Shown: in pieces, positions 33,531 to 42,403 of the stretch
Layout: each line of letters opens with the position of its first letter
How positions within the stretch are numbered: the first letter of the stretch is position 1
Assembly (NCBI RefSeq): GCF_902499335.1
Contig: NZ_CABVQK010000024.1
Span: 1 to 64,000 of the forward strand
Reading direction: 5' to 3'
Source of the DNA: Burkholderia lata
GTDB taxonomy: Bacteria; Pseudomonadota; Gammaproteobacteria; Burkholderiales; Burkholderiaceae
Length of the DNA: 64,000 nucleotides
Made by a program: the position numbers and the translations under genes
The notes under the pieces: model-generated
Databases searched by the model: none
The model's input: the letters and a program-made list of their open reading frames with translations, nothing else
Told to the model about the DNA's origin: nothing

Positions 33531-33816
33531 GGGGGCTGTTTACCTATGGAACGCGCATGCGAAGGCCCGAAATCGCTCGCAGGGCAAGAAGCGAGGAGCG
33601 CCGTTTGGCCTCGCCAAACAAGCGACGAGCGACGCCGCCATGTGGGCGATTTCGGGCCTTCCCGTGACATGGATTTTTTTAATTTGGGGTTGCCACGAGA
33701 ACGGCCGCTCGCCGCGTTGCGCTTCTTGCGAATACGTCAGTATTCGCGGCGGCGCGCGCCTCGCGAGCGGCCGTTCTCGTGGCAACGCATGCGCGTTCCA
33801 TAGGCAAACAGCCCCC
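33531..33816. mobile_element. MITE-like element with 31-bp terminal inverted repeats and nested palindromes
   Basis: Terminal repeats at 33531-33561 and 33786-33816 match at 30 of 31 bases in inverted orientation (outer GGGGGCTGTTT, inner CCTATGGAACGCGCATGCG). Inside lie two further perfect inverted pairs: 16 bp (33561-33576 with 33646-33661) and 24 bp (33689-33712 with 33763-33786), the latter enclosing GCGAATAC/GTATTCGC. TAGAC occurs just outside both ends (one base off on the left), a possible target duplication. No transposase ORF fits, so any movement would need an enzyme from elsewhere. Confidence 0.6.
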
Positions 33817-33841
33817 TAGACCGCGTGTCATCGAGGTTCTC

Positions 33842-35485
33842 ATGGCTGACACACTGCCCGATATCTCGCCCGTGCTGATCGTCGGCGCGGGGCCGACCGG
33901 CCTTGCCGCGGCGATGAGCCTCGCGCGGGCCCGCGTGCCGGTGCGCATCATCGATCGGCTCGCTGCGCCCGCGCCGCATTCGCGCGCGATCGGCATCCAG
34001 GCGCGCACGCTCGAACTGCTGGAGCAACATCGCGCGGTCGAACCGTTTCTCGCGCTCGGCCATCGGGCGCATGCGGCCGCGCTGCATGCCGACGGCCGCG
34101 TGATCGCGCGGCTCGATTTCGATCCGCTGCAAACGCGCTATCCATATCTGCTGTTCCTCGATCAGACCGTCACCGAGCGCCTGCTGGCCGAGCATCTGGC
34201 CCGGCTCGGCGTGACGGTCGAGCGCGGTGCGACGCTGACCGCGTGCGATGCGGGCGGCGCGTCGCTCGATGTGTCGATCCGCCGCGCCGACGGCCGCGAC
34301 GAATCGTTTGCACCGTCGTACCTGATCGCGGCCGACGGCGCGCACAGCACGGTCAGGCATCTGCTCGGCCTGGGTTTCACCGGGCATGCGTTCGAACAGA
34401 CATTCCTGCTCGCCGATTTCGCGGCAATACCCGACTGGCCGGACGAAGAGATCCATCTGTTCACGACGCCCGAAGGCATCGCCGGCCTGTTTCCGATGGG
34501 AGGCGGCCGTTACCGGCTCGTGGCCGACCGGCCGCCCGGCAGCGACGCGTCGCCCGATGCGCCGACTCCGTCGCTGGCGGAATGCGACGCGATCGTGCGC
34601 GCCCGTGCCGGTGCGTCGATCTCTCCGAGCGATCTCGCGTGGTCGTCCTATTTTCACCTGCACAGCCGGATGATCGACCGGCTGCGTCACGGTCGCGTGT
34701 TCTTCGCGGGCGACGCCGCGCACGTCCACAGCCCGGCCGGAGCGCAGGGCATGAACACCGGCATCCAGGAAGCGTTCAATCTCGGCTGGAAGCTCGCGCG
34801 CGTGCTCGGCGCGGGCACGCCCGAGCGGTTGCTCGACACGTATCACGCGGAGCGCCATCCGATCGAGCGCGACGTGTTGCGGCAGACCGGCTTCGTCACG
34901 CAGATCGTCGAAGCCGAGCGTGGCGCGATGAAGCTGCTGCGCGATCATGTCGTGCCGCTGCTGGCGTCGTTCGGGCCGATGCGCGACGCGGTGCGGCGCT
35001 CGGTCAGCGAGCTCGGCGTGCAGTACCGGAAGAGTCCGCTCACGCTGGAGCGCGTGCTCGACGGCGGGCCGCGCGCAGGCGAACGGGCACCCGACGCGCA
35101 CGTGCGCGTGCTCGACGGGCCGCTCGGTCAGGCACCCGGAACGGCGCGGCTATACGACCTGCACGATCCGGCGAGCTTCACGTTGCTGCTGCTGGAAGAG
35201 CCGGCGAATGCCGGCGCCGGGGCCGTGCCGACGATGCCGGCCGATGCGCAGGCGCTCGTGCAGGGGCTCGAACGGATCATGCCGGACGCGGTGCGCGTCT
35301 GGCGCGTTACCGATGCCGAAGGCGGTGATGGCGGGCTTGCGCAGGAATACGGCCGCTCGCGGCCGTCGTTTTACCTGCTGCGGCCGGATGGTTACGTTGC
35401 CGCGCGCGGGCGCACGGCAACCGACGCGAACGCGCTGCTGCGCCACTGCGAAAGCTGGTTCGCGGGCATGTCGCGGTCCGCTTGA
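33842..35485 (+). CDS. FAD-dependent monooxygenase, pentachlorophenol-hydroxylase/UbiH-like
   Basis: A 547-aa class A flavin monooxygenase: N-terminal VLIVGAGPTGLAAAMSLARA, the DG motif YLIAADGAHSTVRHLLG, and the GD motif VFFAGDAAHVHSPAGAQGMN followed by TGIQEAFNLGWKLARVL. The C-terminal ~150 residues form the thioredoxin-like domain of PheA/PCP-hydroxylase relatives (SFYLLRPDGYVAARG). It hydroxylates an aromatic substrate that cannot be named. It stands alone, immediately behind the inverted-repeat element, which occupies its promoter region. It converges with the formate dehydrogenase operon. Confidence 0.88.
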   Translation: MADTLPDISPVLIVGAGPTGLAAAMSLARARVPVRIIDRLAAPAPHSRAIGIQARTLELLEQHRAVEPFLALGHRAHAAALHADGRVIARLDFDPLQTRYPYLLFLDQTVTERLLAEHLARLGVTVERGATLTACDAGGASLDVSIRRADGRDESFAPSYLIAADGAHSTVRHLLGLGFTGHAFEQTFLLADFAAIPDWPDEEIHLFTTPEGIAGLFPMGGGRYRLVADRPPGSDASPDAPTPSLAECDAIVRARAGASISPSDLAWSSYFHLHSRMIDRLRHGRVFFAGDAAHVHSPAGAQGMNTGIQEAFNLGWKLARVLGAGTPERLLDTYHAERHPIERDVLRQTGFVTQIVEAERGAMKLLRDHVVPLLASFGPMRDAVRRSVSELGVQYRKSPLTLERVLDGGPRAGERAPDAHVRVLDGPLGQAPGTARLYDLHDPASFTLLLLEEPANAGAGAVPTMPADAQALVQGLERIMPDAVRVWRVTDAEGGDGGLAQEYGRSRPSFYLLRPDGYVAARGRTATDANALLRHCESWFAGMSRSA

Positions 35486-35493
35486 CGGGGCGG

Positions 35494-35745
35494 TCAGGCG
35501 GTCGCCGCGGCGGGCACGAGCGACGCACGGTGCACGGCGATCGCGTCGCGCACGATCGGTGCCGCACGTTGCCCGGCCTCGCTCGACGGATCGTCGAGCG
35601 CTGAGAGCAACGCACGGCGCATTCGCGGCTCCCAGAAGCGCCGGATATGGTCGGCGATGCCGGTCAGCGCTTCGTCGCGATCGGGCATTGATTCGAAGAA
35701 TGCGCCGATCTGGTTGGCCATGTCGATCAGGTGTCCGTTGTCCAT
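35494..35745 (-). CDS. fdsD: NAD-dependent formate dehydrogenase, delta subunit
   Basis: The 83-aa FdsD family protein (MDNGHLIDMANQIGAFFESMP, then HIRRFWEPRMRRALL). In Rhodobacter and Cupriavidus it is a small subunit of the soluble molybdenum formate dehydrogenase that helps assembly. It is the last gene of the operon, 7 bp behind fdsA. In the usual order fdsGBACD, fdsC lies between fdsA and fdsD; here it is absent. Confidence 0.93.
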   Translation of the reverse strand: MDNGHLIDMANQIGAFFESMPDRDEALTGIADHIRRFWEPRMRRALLSALDDPSSEAGQRAAPIVRDAIAVHRASLVPAAATA

Positions 35746-35752
35746 CGCTTCC

Positions 35753-38704
35753 TCACTTGCCTGACGTCACGCCGGCGGCCGCAGCTGCGCGCCGTTCGAG
35801 CAGGTCGAGCTGCTCCGCGTTGAAGCGCGCGTAGGCTTGCTGCCAGTCGGACGGCTGCGCGACGGGCAGCACCTGCACGGCCGTCACCTTGTACTCCGGG
35901 CAGTTCGTGGCCCAGTCCGAGCTGTCCGTCGTGATCACGTTCGCACCCGATTCGGGGAAGTGGAACGTCGTGTACACGACGCCAGGCTGCATGCGTTCGG
36001 TCACGAGCGCACGCAGCACCGTCTGCCCCGCGCGCGATTCGATACCCACCCAGTCGCCGCTGCGGATCCCGCGATCCTCGGCGTCGTGCGGATGGATCTC
36101 GAGGCGATCCTCTTCGTGCCAGCGGACATTCTCGGTGCGTCGGGTCTGCGCGCCGACGTTGTACTGCGACAGGATGCGGCCCGTCGTCAGGATCAGCGGA
36201 TAGCGTTGCGTGACCTTCTCCGGCGACGCAATGAACTGCGTGATCACGAACTTGCCCTTGCCGCGTACGAATGCGTCGATGTGCATCGTCGGCGTGCCTT
36301 CCGGTGCCTGCTCGTTGCACGGCCACTGGATGCTGCCGAGCGCGTCGAGCTTCGCGTACGACACGCCCGAGAAGGTCGGCGTGAGCCGCGCGATCTCGTC
36401 CATGATTTCCGACGGATGCGCATAGTCCATCTCGTAGCCGAGCGCGCGCGACAGCATCAACGTGACTTCCCAGTCCGCGTAGCCCGCGAGCGGCGGCATC
36501 ACCTTGCGCACGCGCGAGATGCGGCGTTCCGCGTTCGTGAACGTGCCGTCCTTCTCGAGGAACGACGAGCCGGGCAGCAGCACGTGCGCGTACTTCGCGG
36601 TCTCGTTCAGGAAGATGTCCTGCACGACGATACATTCCATTGCCGACAGCGCGGCCGCGACGTGCTGCGTATTCGGGTCCGACTGGACGATGTCCTCGCC
36701 CTGGCAGTAAAGCCCCTTGAAGCTGCCGTCGAGCGCCGCGTCGAACATGTTCGGAATGCGCAGCCCCGGTTCCGGCTGCAGCTTTGCCGACCACGCTGCC
36801 TCGAACTGCGTGCGCACGATCTCGTCGCCGATGTGCCGGTAGCCGGGCAGCTCGTGCGGGAACGAGCCCATGTCGCACGAGCCCTGCACGTTGTTCTGGC
36901 CGCGCAGCGGATTGACGCCGACGCCTTCGCGGCCGATGTTGCCGGTCGCCATCGCGAGGTTCGCGATGCCCATCACCGTCGTCGAGCCCTGCGCGTGTTC
37001 GGTCACGCCCAGCCCGTAATAGATCGCGGCATTGCCGCCCGTCGCATAGAGGCGCGCGGCTTCGCGCACCAGCTCGGCCGGCACGCCCGTTACTTCGGCG
37101 GTCGCCTCGGGCGAGTTGTCGGCACGGGAGACGAAGTCGCGCCATTGCTCGAATGCGCGCGTGTCGCAGCGCTCGGCGACGAACGCGTCGGCGACGAGCC
37201 CTTCGGTGACAATCACGTGCGCGAGCGCGTTGACGATCGCGACGTTGGTGCCGGGGCGCAACTGCAGGTGGTGGGTCGCCTTCACGTGCGGGCCGTCGAC
37301 GACGTCGATGCGGCGCGGGTCGATCACGATCAGCTTCGCGCCTTCACGTACGCGCCGCTTCAGCCGCGAGCCGAACACCGGGTGGCCGTCGGTCGGGTTC
37401 GCGCCCATCACGACGATCACGTCGGCCTGGCTGACCGACGCGAACGTCTGCGTGCCGGCCGATTCGCCGAGCGTCGTCTTGAGGCCATAGCCCGTCGGCG
37501 AGTGGCACACGCGTGCGCATGTGTCGACGTTGTTGTTGCCGAACGCGGCGCGCACCAGCTTCTGTACGAGGTAGGTTTCCTCGTTCGTGCAGCGCGACGA
37601 CGTAATGCCGCCGATGGAATCGCGGCCGTACTTGTCCTGCAGCTTGCGGAATTGCGTTGCCGCGTAGGTGAGTGCTTCGTCCCAGCTGACTTCGCGCCAC
37701 GGGTCGGTGATCTTCTCGCGGATCATCGGCTTCGTGATGCGGTCCTTGTGCGTGGCATAGCCCCACGCGAAGCGCCCCTTCACGCACGCGTGGCCCTCGT
37801 TCGCGAGGCCGTTCTTGTGCGGCGTCATGCGCACGACCTGCGTGCCCTTCATCTCGGCCTTGAACGAGCAGCCCACGCCGCAGTACGCGCAGGTCGTGAC
37901 GACCGAGTGTTCGGCCTGCCCGAGTTGCACGACGGATTTTTCCTGCAGCGTGGCGGTCGGGCAGGCGGCGACGCACGCGCCGCACGACACGCATTCCGAC
38001 GCCATGAACGATTCGCTTTCGCCCGCGGCGACGCGCGATTCGAAGCCGCGTGCGGCGATCGTCAGCGCGAAGGTGCCCTGCGTTTCCTCGCAGGCGCGCA
38101 CGCAGCGGTTGCAGACGATGCACTTCGACGGGTCGTACGTGAAGTACGGATTCGACTCGTCTTTCTTGTCACGCAGATGATTCGCGCCATCGAAGCCGTA
38201 ACGCACTTCGCGCAGCCCGACGACGCCTGCCATGTCCTGCAGTTCGCAGTCGCCGTTGGCGGGGCAGGTGAGGCAGTCGAGCGGATGGTCGGAGATGTAC
38301 AGCTCCATCACGTTGCGCCGCAGCGACTGCAGTCGGTCCGACTGCGTGCGCACTTTCATGCCCGCTTCGGCAGGCGTCGTGCACGATGCCGGATAACCAC
38401 GCCGGCCTTCGATCTCGACGAGGCACAGGCGGCACGAGCCGAACGGTTCGAGCGAATCGGTCGCACAGAGCTTCGGGACGTTGACGCCGGCTTCGATCGC
38501 CGCGCGCATCACCGACGTGCCGGCCGGCACCGTGACCGGCTGGCCGTCGATTTCGAGCGTGACGTCGGTATCGGCATACCGTTGCGGCGTGCCGTAGTCG
38601 GTATCGTCGAACGGATCGCGGGCACGCGCCTGAGCGGCGCTCTTGCACGCGCATTGGCCAGAGCCGCAACCGCCTTGGCGGACGTTGTTCGTGTCGAGGG
38701 ACAT
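35753..38704 (-). CDS. fdsA: NAD-dependent formate dehydrogenase, catalytic alpha subunit
   Basis: A 983-aa cytoplasmic bis-MGD molybdoenzyme oxidising formate to CO2. Domains in order: N-terminal Cys-rich leader (GGCGSGQCAC), a 2Fe-2S domain (~45-125, CRLCLVEIEGRRG), a NADH-dehydrogenase-G-type cluster region, two 4Fe-4S ferredoxin motifs (CIVCNRCVRACEETQ, CVSCGACVAACPTATL), then the MGD domain opening with CAYCGVGCSFKAEM. The probable Mo-ligating cysteine lies in NVDTCARVCHSPTGYG. The C-terminal molybdopterin dinucleotide-binding domain is complete. It reads after fdsB with an 17-bp gap. Confidence 0.97.
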   Translation of the reverse strand: MSLDTNNVRQGGCGSGQCACKSAAQARARDPFDDTDYGTPQRYADTDVTLEIDGQPVTVPAGTSVMRAAIEAGVNVPKLCATDSLEPFGSCRLCLVEIEGRRGYPASCTTPAEAGMKVRTQSDRLQSLRRNVMELYISDHPLDCLTCPANGDCELQDMAGVVGLREVRYGFDGANHLRDKKDESNPYFTYDPSKCIVCNRCVRACEETQGTFALTIAARGFESRVAAGESESFMASECVSCGACVAACPTATLQEKSVVQLGQAEHSVVTTCAYCGVGCSFKAEMKGTQVVRMTPHKNGLANEGHACVKGRFAWGYATHKDRITKPMIREKITDPWREVSWDEALTYAATQFRKLQDKYGRDSIGGITSSRCTNEETYLVQKLVRAAFGNNNVDTCARVCHSPTGYGLKTTLGESAGTQTFASVSQADVIVVMGANPTDGHPVFGSRLKRRVREGAKLIVIDPRRIDVVDGPHVKATHHLQLRPGTNVAIVNALAHVIVTEGLVADAFVAERCDTRAFEQWRDFVSRADNSPEATAEVTGVPAELVREAARLYATGGNAAIYYGLGVTEHAQGSTTVMGIANLAMATGNIGREGVGVNPLRGQNNVQGSCDMGSFPHELPGYRHIGDEIVRTQFEAAWSAKLQPEPGLRIPNMFDAALDGSFKGLYCQGEDIVQSDPNTQHVAAALSAMECIVVQDIFLNETAKYAHVLLPGSSFLEKDGTFTNAERRISRVRKVMPPLAGYADWEVTLMLSRALGYEMDYAHPSEIMDEIARLTPTFSGVSYAKLDALGSIQWPCNEQAPEGTPTMHIDAFVRGKGKFVITQFIASPEKVTQRYPLILTTGRILSQYNVGAQTRRTENVRWHEEDRLEIHPHDAEDRGIRSGDWVGIESRAGQTVLRALVTERMQPGVVYTTFHFPESGANVITTDSSDWATNCPEYKVTAVQVLPVAQPSDWQQAYARFNAEQLDLLERRAAAAAGVTSGK

Positions 38705-38721
38705 GCAGGGCTCCTTCTGGG

Positions 38722-40299
38722 TCAGGCCGCAGCCTTGACCGGACCCGACGCGGCATGTTTGCCGGCAGCGAGCCCGAAATCTTCGGGGAAATGGTCGAGC
38801 GCGGACAGCACCGGGTAGGGTGTCATGCCGCCCATTGCGCACAGCGAACCGGCCAGCATCGTGTCGCACAGGTCGCGCAGCAGCGTGACCTGCCGCTCCG
38901 ACGTATCGCCGTGGCGGATGCGGGCGATCGTCTCGACGCCGCGTGTCGAACCGATCCGGCATGGCGTGCACTTGCCGCACGACTCGATCGCGCAGAACTT
39001 CATCGCGTATTCGGCCAGCTCGGCGAGGTTCGATGTGTCGTCGTGCAGCACGATGCCGCCGTGGCCGACGACCGCACCGATCGCCGCATACGCCTCGTAG
39101 TCGAGCGGCACGTCCCACTGGTGGTCGGGCAGGTAGGTGCCGAGCGGGCCGCCGACCTGCGCGGCGCGTGCGGGCCGGCCGCTTGCCGTGCCGCCGCCGA
39201 AGTCGAACAGCAGTTCGCGCAGCGTGACGCCGAACGCGAGTTCGACGAGGCCGCCGTAACGGATGTTGCCCGCGAGCTGGAACGGCAGCGTGCCGCGCGA
39301 GCGGCCCATCCCGTAGTCGCGATAGAACGCGGCGCCGCGCGCGAAGATCACGGGCGCCGTTGCGAGCGTGATCACGTTGTTGATGACGGTCGGCTGGCCG
39401 TACAGGCCGGCTAACGCGGGCAGCGGCGGTTTCGCGCGCACGACGCCGCGCTTGCCTTCGAGCGATTCGAGCAGCGCCGTTTCCTCGCCGCACACGTACG
39501 AGCCCGCGCCTTTCGCGACGTGCAGCTCGAACGCATGCGCGGAGCCGAGCACGTGCTCGCCGAGCCAGCCGGCTTCGCGTGCACGGACGATCGCGGCTTC
39601 GAGCGTGGCGATCGCGTGCGGGTATTCGCTGCGCACGTAGATGTAGCCGACCGTTGCGCCGGTCGCGACGCCTGCGATGATCATCCCTTCGATCAGGCAG
39701 TACGGATCGCATTCCATGATCAGGCGGTCGGAGAAGGTGCCCGAATCGCCTTCGTCGGCGTTGCAGACGATGTACTTCTGCGTGGCGCTCGCGTGCCGGA
39801 CCGTGCGCCACTTGATGCCGGCCGGGAACGCCGCGCCACCGCGGCCGCGCAACCCGGATTCGATCAGCGATTCGCATACGGCATCGCCGTCGAGCGCGAG
39901 TACGTTCTTCAGGCCGGCGAGGCCTTCGTGTTGCAGGTAATCGTCGATCGACAGCGGATCGGTCAGGCCGATGCGTGCGAACGTGAGGCGTTGCTGGCGC
40001 GCGAGATAGGGCAGTGCGTCGACGAGGCCGACGCCGCTCGGATGCGTGCCGCCATCGAGCCAGTTCGCGTCGAACAGGGCGGGCACGTCGGCGGCCGACA
40101 GGTTCGCATAGCCGACACGGCCCGCGGACGTGCCGACTTCGACGAGCGGTTCGAGCCATAGCAGCCCGCGCGAACCGTTGCGGACCAGTTCGATCTCGAC
40201 GCTGCGCCGTTCGGCTTCCGCCGCGATCGCGGCGGCGAGCGCGTCGGCGCCGAGGGCCAGCGCGGACGAATCGCGCGGGACGTAGATGCGGGTCGTCAT
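38722..40299 (-). CDS. fdsB: NAD-dependent formate dehydrogenase, beta (FMN/NAD) subunit
   Basis: A 525-aa diaphorase subunit homologous to NuoF, passing electrons from the alpha subunit to NAD+. It has an N-terminal thioredoxin-like domain (~1-100), the FMN/NADH site (SGLRGRGGAAFPAGIKW, YIVCNADEGDSGTFSDR), and the 4Fe-4S cysteines in ESCGKCTPCRIGSTRG. Its start overlaps the fdsG stop by 4 bp, so the two are translationally coupled. Confidence 0.96.
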   Translation of the reverse strand: MTTRIYVPRDSSALALGADALAAAIAAEAERRSVEIELVRNGSRGLLWLEPLVEVGTSAGRVGYANLSAADVPALFDANWLDGGTHPSGVGLVDALPYLARQQRLTFARIGLTDPLSIDDYLQHEGLAGLKNVLALDGDAVCESLIESGLRGRGGAAFPAGIKWRTVRHASATQKYIVCNADEGDSGTFSDRLIMECDPYCLIEGMIIAGVATGATVGYIYVRSEYPHAIATLEAAIVRAREAGWLGEHVLGSAHAFELHVAKGAGSYVCGEETALLESLEGKRGVVRAKPPLPALAGLYGQPTVINNVITLATAPVIFARGAAFYRDYGMGRSRGTLPFQLAGNIRYGGLVELAFGVTLRELLFDFGGGTASGRPARAAQVGGPLGTYLPDHQWDVPLDYEAYAAIGAVVGHGGIVLHDDTSNLAELAEYAMKFCAIESCGKCTPCRIGSTRGVETIARIRHGDTSERQVTLLRDLCDTMLAGSLCAMGGMTPYPVLSALDHFPEDFGLAAGKHAASGPVKAAA

Positions 40300-40796
40300 G
40301 CGGCCTCCGGGGTGTGGGCGACCGCGTCGGCAAGCAGCGCGTCGAATTTCTCCGGCGTGACCCTGGCATGCAGCACGCCGTTGACCGTCAGCGACGGCGA
40401 CTGCGCACACAGTCCGAGGCAGTAGACCGATTCGAGCGCGACGTCGCCGGGTGCATGCGTATCCGCGGCATCGCCGTGCGCGGCGTCGAACCGGCAGCCC
40501 GTGCGGGCTTCCGCATGCGCGGCCAGCGCTTCGCAGCCCATGCTGCGGCATGCTTCGGCGCGGCACATCTGGATCGTCACGCGCGCGGGCGGCGCGGTGC
40601 GGAAGTGGTGGTAGTAAGTGAGTACGCCGTGCACTTCCGCGCGCGACAGGTTGAGTGCCCTGGCGAGCGGCGCGACGCAGCCCGGCGGCACGTAACCCGC
40701 GTCGTCCTGGATCGCGTGCAGGATCGCCACGAGCGACCGGCCGGCGCGTGCATGGCGCTCGACGAGCGCGTCGGGCGCTTGGGAATTCGGGGACAT
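40296..40796 (-). CDS. fdsG: NAD-dependent formate dehydrogenase, gamma (2Fe-2S) subunit
   Basis: A 166-aa NuoE-like protein binding one 2Fe-2S cluster: ligands in IQMCRAEACRSMG and YCLGLCAQSPSL. It is the first gene of the fds operon. The ATG at 40796 has GGAGG 8 bases upstream; an in-frame TTG 15 bases earlier overlaps that ribosome site and is unlikely to be used. It is divergent from the FdsR-like regulator. Confidence 0.95.
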   Translation of the reverse strand: MSPNSQAPDALVERHARAGRSLVAILHAIQDDAGYVPPGCVAPLARALNLSRAEVHGVLTYYHHFRTAPPARVTIQMCRAEACRSMGCEALAAHAEARTGCRFDAAHGDAADTHAPGDVALESVYCLGLCAQSPSLTVNGVLHARVTPEKFDALLADAVAHTPEAA

Positions 40797-40819
40797 CTTG
40801 TGCTCCTCCAAAGTCTCAT

Positions 40820-40847
40820 ATGCGCTCGAAATTCATATAGTGCGCAT
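40820..40847. promoter_or_regulatory. Inverted-repeat operator candidate in the fds divergent promoter
   Basis: ATGCGC and GCGCAT are separated by 16 bp in the 129-bp region between fdsG and the FdsR-like regulator. It is AT-rich in the middle and close to the fdsG start, a plausible site for the divergent regulator. Confidence 0.4.
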
Positions 40848-40925
40848 CGTGACTTCGATCTGATTGATTTTGACCAACGATAAGCGGAAGATTTGGCCGT
40901 CGCAATAGGAAATCGGAGTGCATAA

Positions 40926-42032
40926 TTGATTCGAATCGAATGCGACGCGTATCTGACCGTACGCGACACGGAAGGCCGTGCGGCCAGCCTGTCGGACGTC
41001 GCGCCGTTGCTGGAACTCGTGGCCGACACGGGCAGCATTGCGCAGGCTGCGCAAGCGAAAGGGCTGTCCTACCGGCACGCGTGGGGCATGTTGCGTGCGC
41101 TGGAGGCGTGCATCGGCGGGGAACTGATCGAAACCGCGCGCGGCAAGGGCTCGACGTTGTCGGCGCTCGGGCAGGCGGTCGTCGATGCGCAGCGCCTCGC
41201 GCGCAGCCGGCTCGACGGGAACCTGCGCACGCTGGCGGCCGAAGTGGCGAGCGACCTGAACCGGCGGCTCGCCCAGCGCGACGGCGCCGTGCGCATCCAC
41301 GCGTCGCACGGCTACGCGGTCGCGACGCTCGTCTCCGCGCTCGTCGATGCGCAGGCGGCTGTCGACATCAAGTATCGCGAGAGCGTCGAGGCCGTGCAGG
41401 CGCTTGCCCGCGGCGAGTGCGACCTGGCCGGCTTCCATCTGCCGCGCGGCGCGTTTCGCGCGCAGTGCGCACAGATCTACCGGCCGTGGCTCGACGATAC
41501 GCGCCATGTGCTGATCCACCTGACACGGCGCCAGCAGGGGCTGTTCGTGCCGCGCGGCAACCCGAAGCAGGTTCGCGGGCTCGCGGATCTCGCGCGCAAT
41601 GACATCCGCTTCGTCAACCGCCAGCCGGGGTCGGGCACGCGCATGCTGCTGGATCTCGCGCTGCGGGCGATCGGCATCGATCCGGAACGCATCGACGGCT
41701 ACGCGTCGGCCGAGCTCACGCATTCGGCGATCGCGGCGTTCGTCGCGAGCGGGATGGCCGATCTCGGCTTCGGCGTCGAGCCTGCCGCCCATCATTTCGG
41801 GCTCGATTTCATCCCGGTCGTCGACGAAGACTATTACTTCGCGTGCGAACGCGCGCGGCTCGACGCGCGGCCGCTGGCCGGCGTACTGGCACTGCTGCGC
41901 GACGCGCGCTTCGTCGAGCGCGTCGCGCATCTCGACGGCTACGATCCGGCTGCGTGCGGAACGCTGACGAGCATCGCGACGGGGCTGGCCGGCGGCGACG
42001 GCGCGAGCGCGCCGGACGGCAATTCCCGGTAA
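40926..42032 (+). CDS. FdsR-like regulator: ModE/LysR-type HTH with periplasmic-binding-protein domain
   Basis: A 368-aa regulator (start codon TTG, GGAG about 9 bases upstream). Residues ~15-90 are a LysR/ModE-type winged helix (LSDVAPLLELVADTGSIAQA, then KGLSYRHAWGMLRALE). Residues ~115-345 form a type-2 periplasmic-binding-protein-like domain (FVNRQPGSGTRMLLDLALRA, SGMADLGFGVEPAAHHFGL), as in molybdate-type substrate sensors. It diverges from fdsG. In Cupriavidus a divergent FdsR controls fdsGBACD in response to formate; the same role is inferred here. Confidence 0.85.
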   Translation: MIRIECDAYLTVRDTEGRAASLSDVAPLLELVADTGSIAQAAQAKGLSYRHAWGMLRALEACIGGELIETARGKGSTLSALGQAVVDAQRLARSRLDGNLRTLAAEVASDLNRRLAQRDGAVRIHASHGYAVATLVSALVDAQAAVDIKYRESVEAVQALARGECDLAGFHLPRGAFRAQCAQIYRPWLDDTRHVLIHLTRRQQGLFVPRGNPKQVRGLADLARNDIRFVNRQPGSGTRMLLDLALRAIGIDPERIDGYASAELTHSAIAAFVASGMADLGFGVEPAAHHFGLDFIPVVDEDYYFACERARLDARPLAGVLALLRDARFVERVAHLDGYDPAACGTLTSIATGLAGGDGASAPDGNSR

Positions 42033-42133
42033 CGCGGGCGCAATCGAACCGCGATGCAGCAGTGGGGGATTTGCGCTACGCTTGCCGCTTGATCAACGTT
42101 CCAACAAGCACGCCGTTCAAGCGTCATCCCGCC

Positions 42134-42403
42134 ATGAAATTTTCCGTTCCCCTCGCCGCGGCAGCGTTGACCGCGGGGCTGCTGGCCGCTGTTTCGCCGT
42201 TTGCGTTCGCGCAGAATTCCCCCGGTGTGCCCGGCGGTATCCTGAGTGAACAGTTTCGCTTGAACGAGCATCCGCAGATGCCGTTTGCGGCGTCCTCGCC
42301 GTCGCAGAAATACCAGAGCGGCAAGAAGTCAGCCTTGCGCCGCAAGGGCGACTTGGGCGATCCGAACGGCTGCAACCTGAAGTGTCCGATGGATAGCCGA
42401 TAA
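42134..42403 (+). CDS. Small exported hypothetical protein, 89 aa
   Basis: Function not recognised. A clear signal peptide (MKFSVPLAAAALTAGLLAAV...FAFA, cleaved before QNSPGVPGG) is followed by a short mature part with two C-terminal cysteines (DPNGCNLKCPMDSR), possibly a disulfide. Mature protein ~62 aa, basic in the middle (SGKKSALRRKGD). It stands alone, 101 bp after the FdsR-like gene on the same strand, with a terminator-like hairpin about 130 bp downstream. Confidence 0.65.
   Translation: MKFSVPLAAAALTAGLLAAVSPFAFAQNSPGVPGGILSEQFRLNEHPQMPFAASSPSQKYQSGKKSALRRKGDLGDPNGCNLKCPMDSR

Noticed and set aside
33540..33803. ORFs on both strands inside the inverted-repeat element
   Set aside because: They arise from the palindromes themselves, lack domains, and are not a transposase.
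38722..40566. Longer start for fdsB reaching into fdsG
   Set aside because: The extension reads the wrong frame of fdsG; MTTRIYVPRD at 40299 with stop/start overlap is the natural start.
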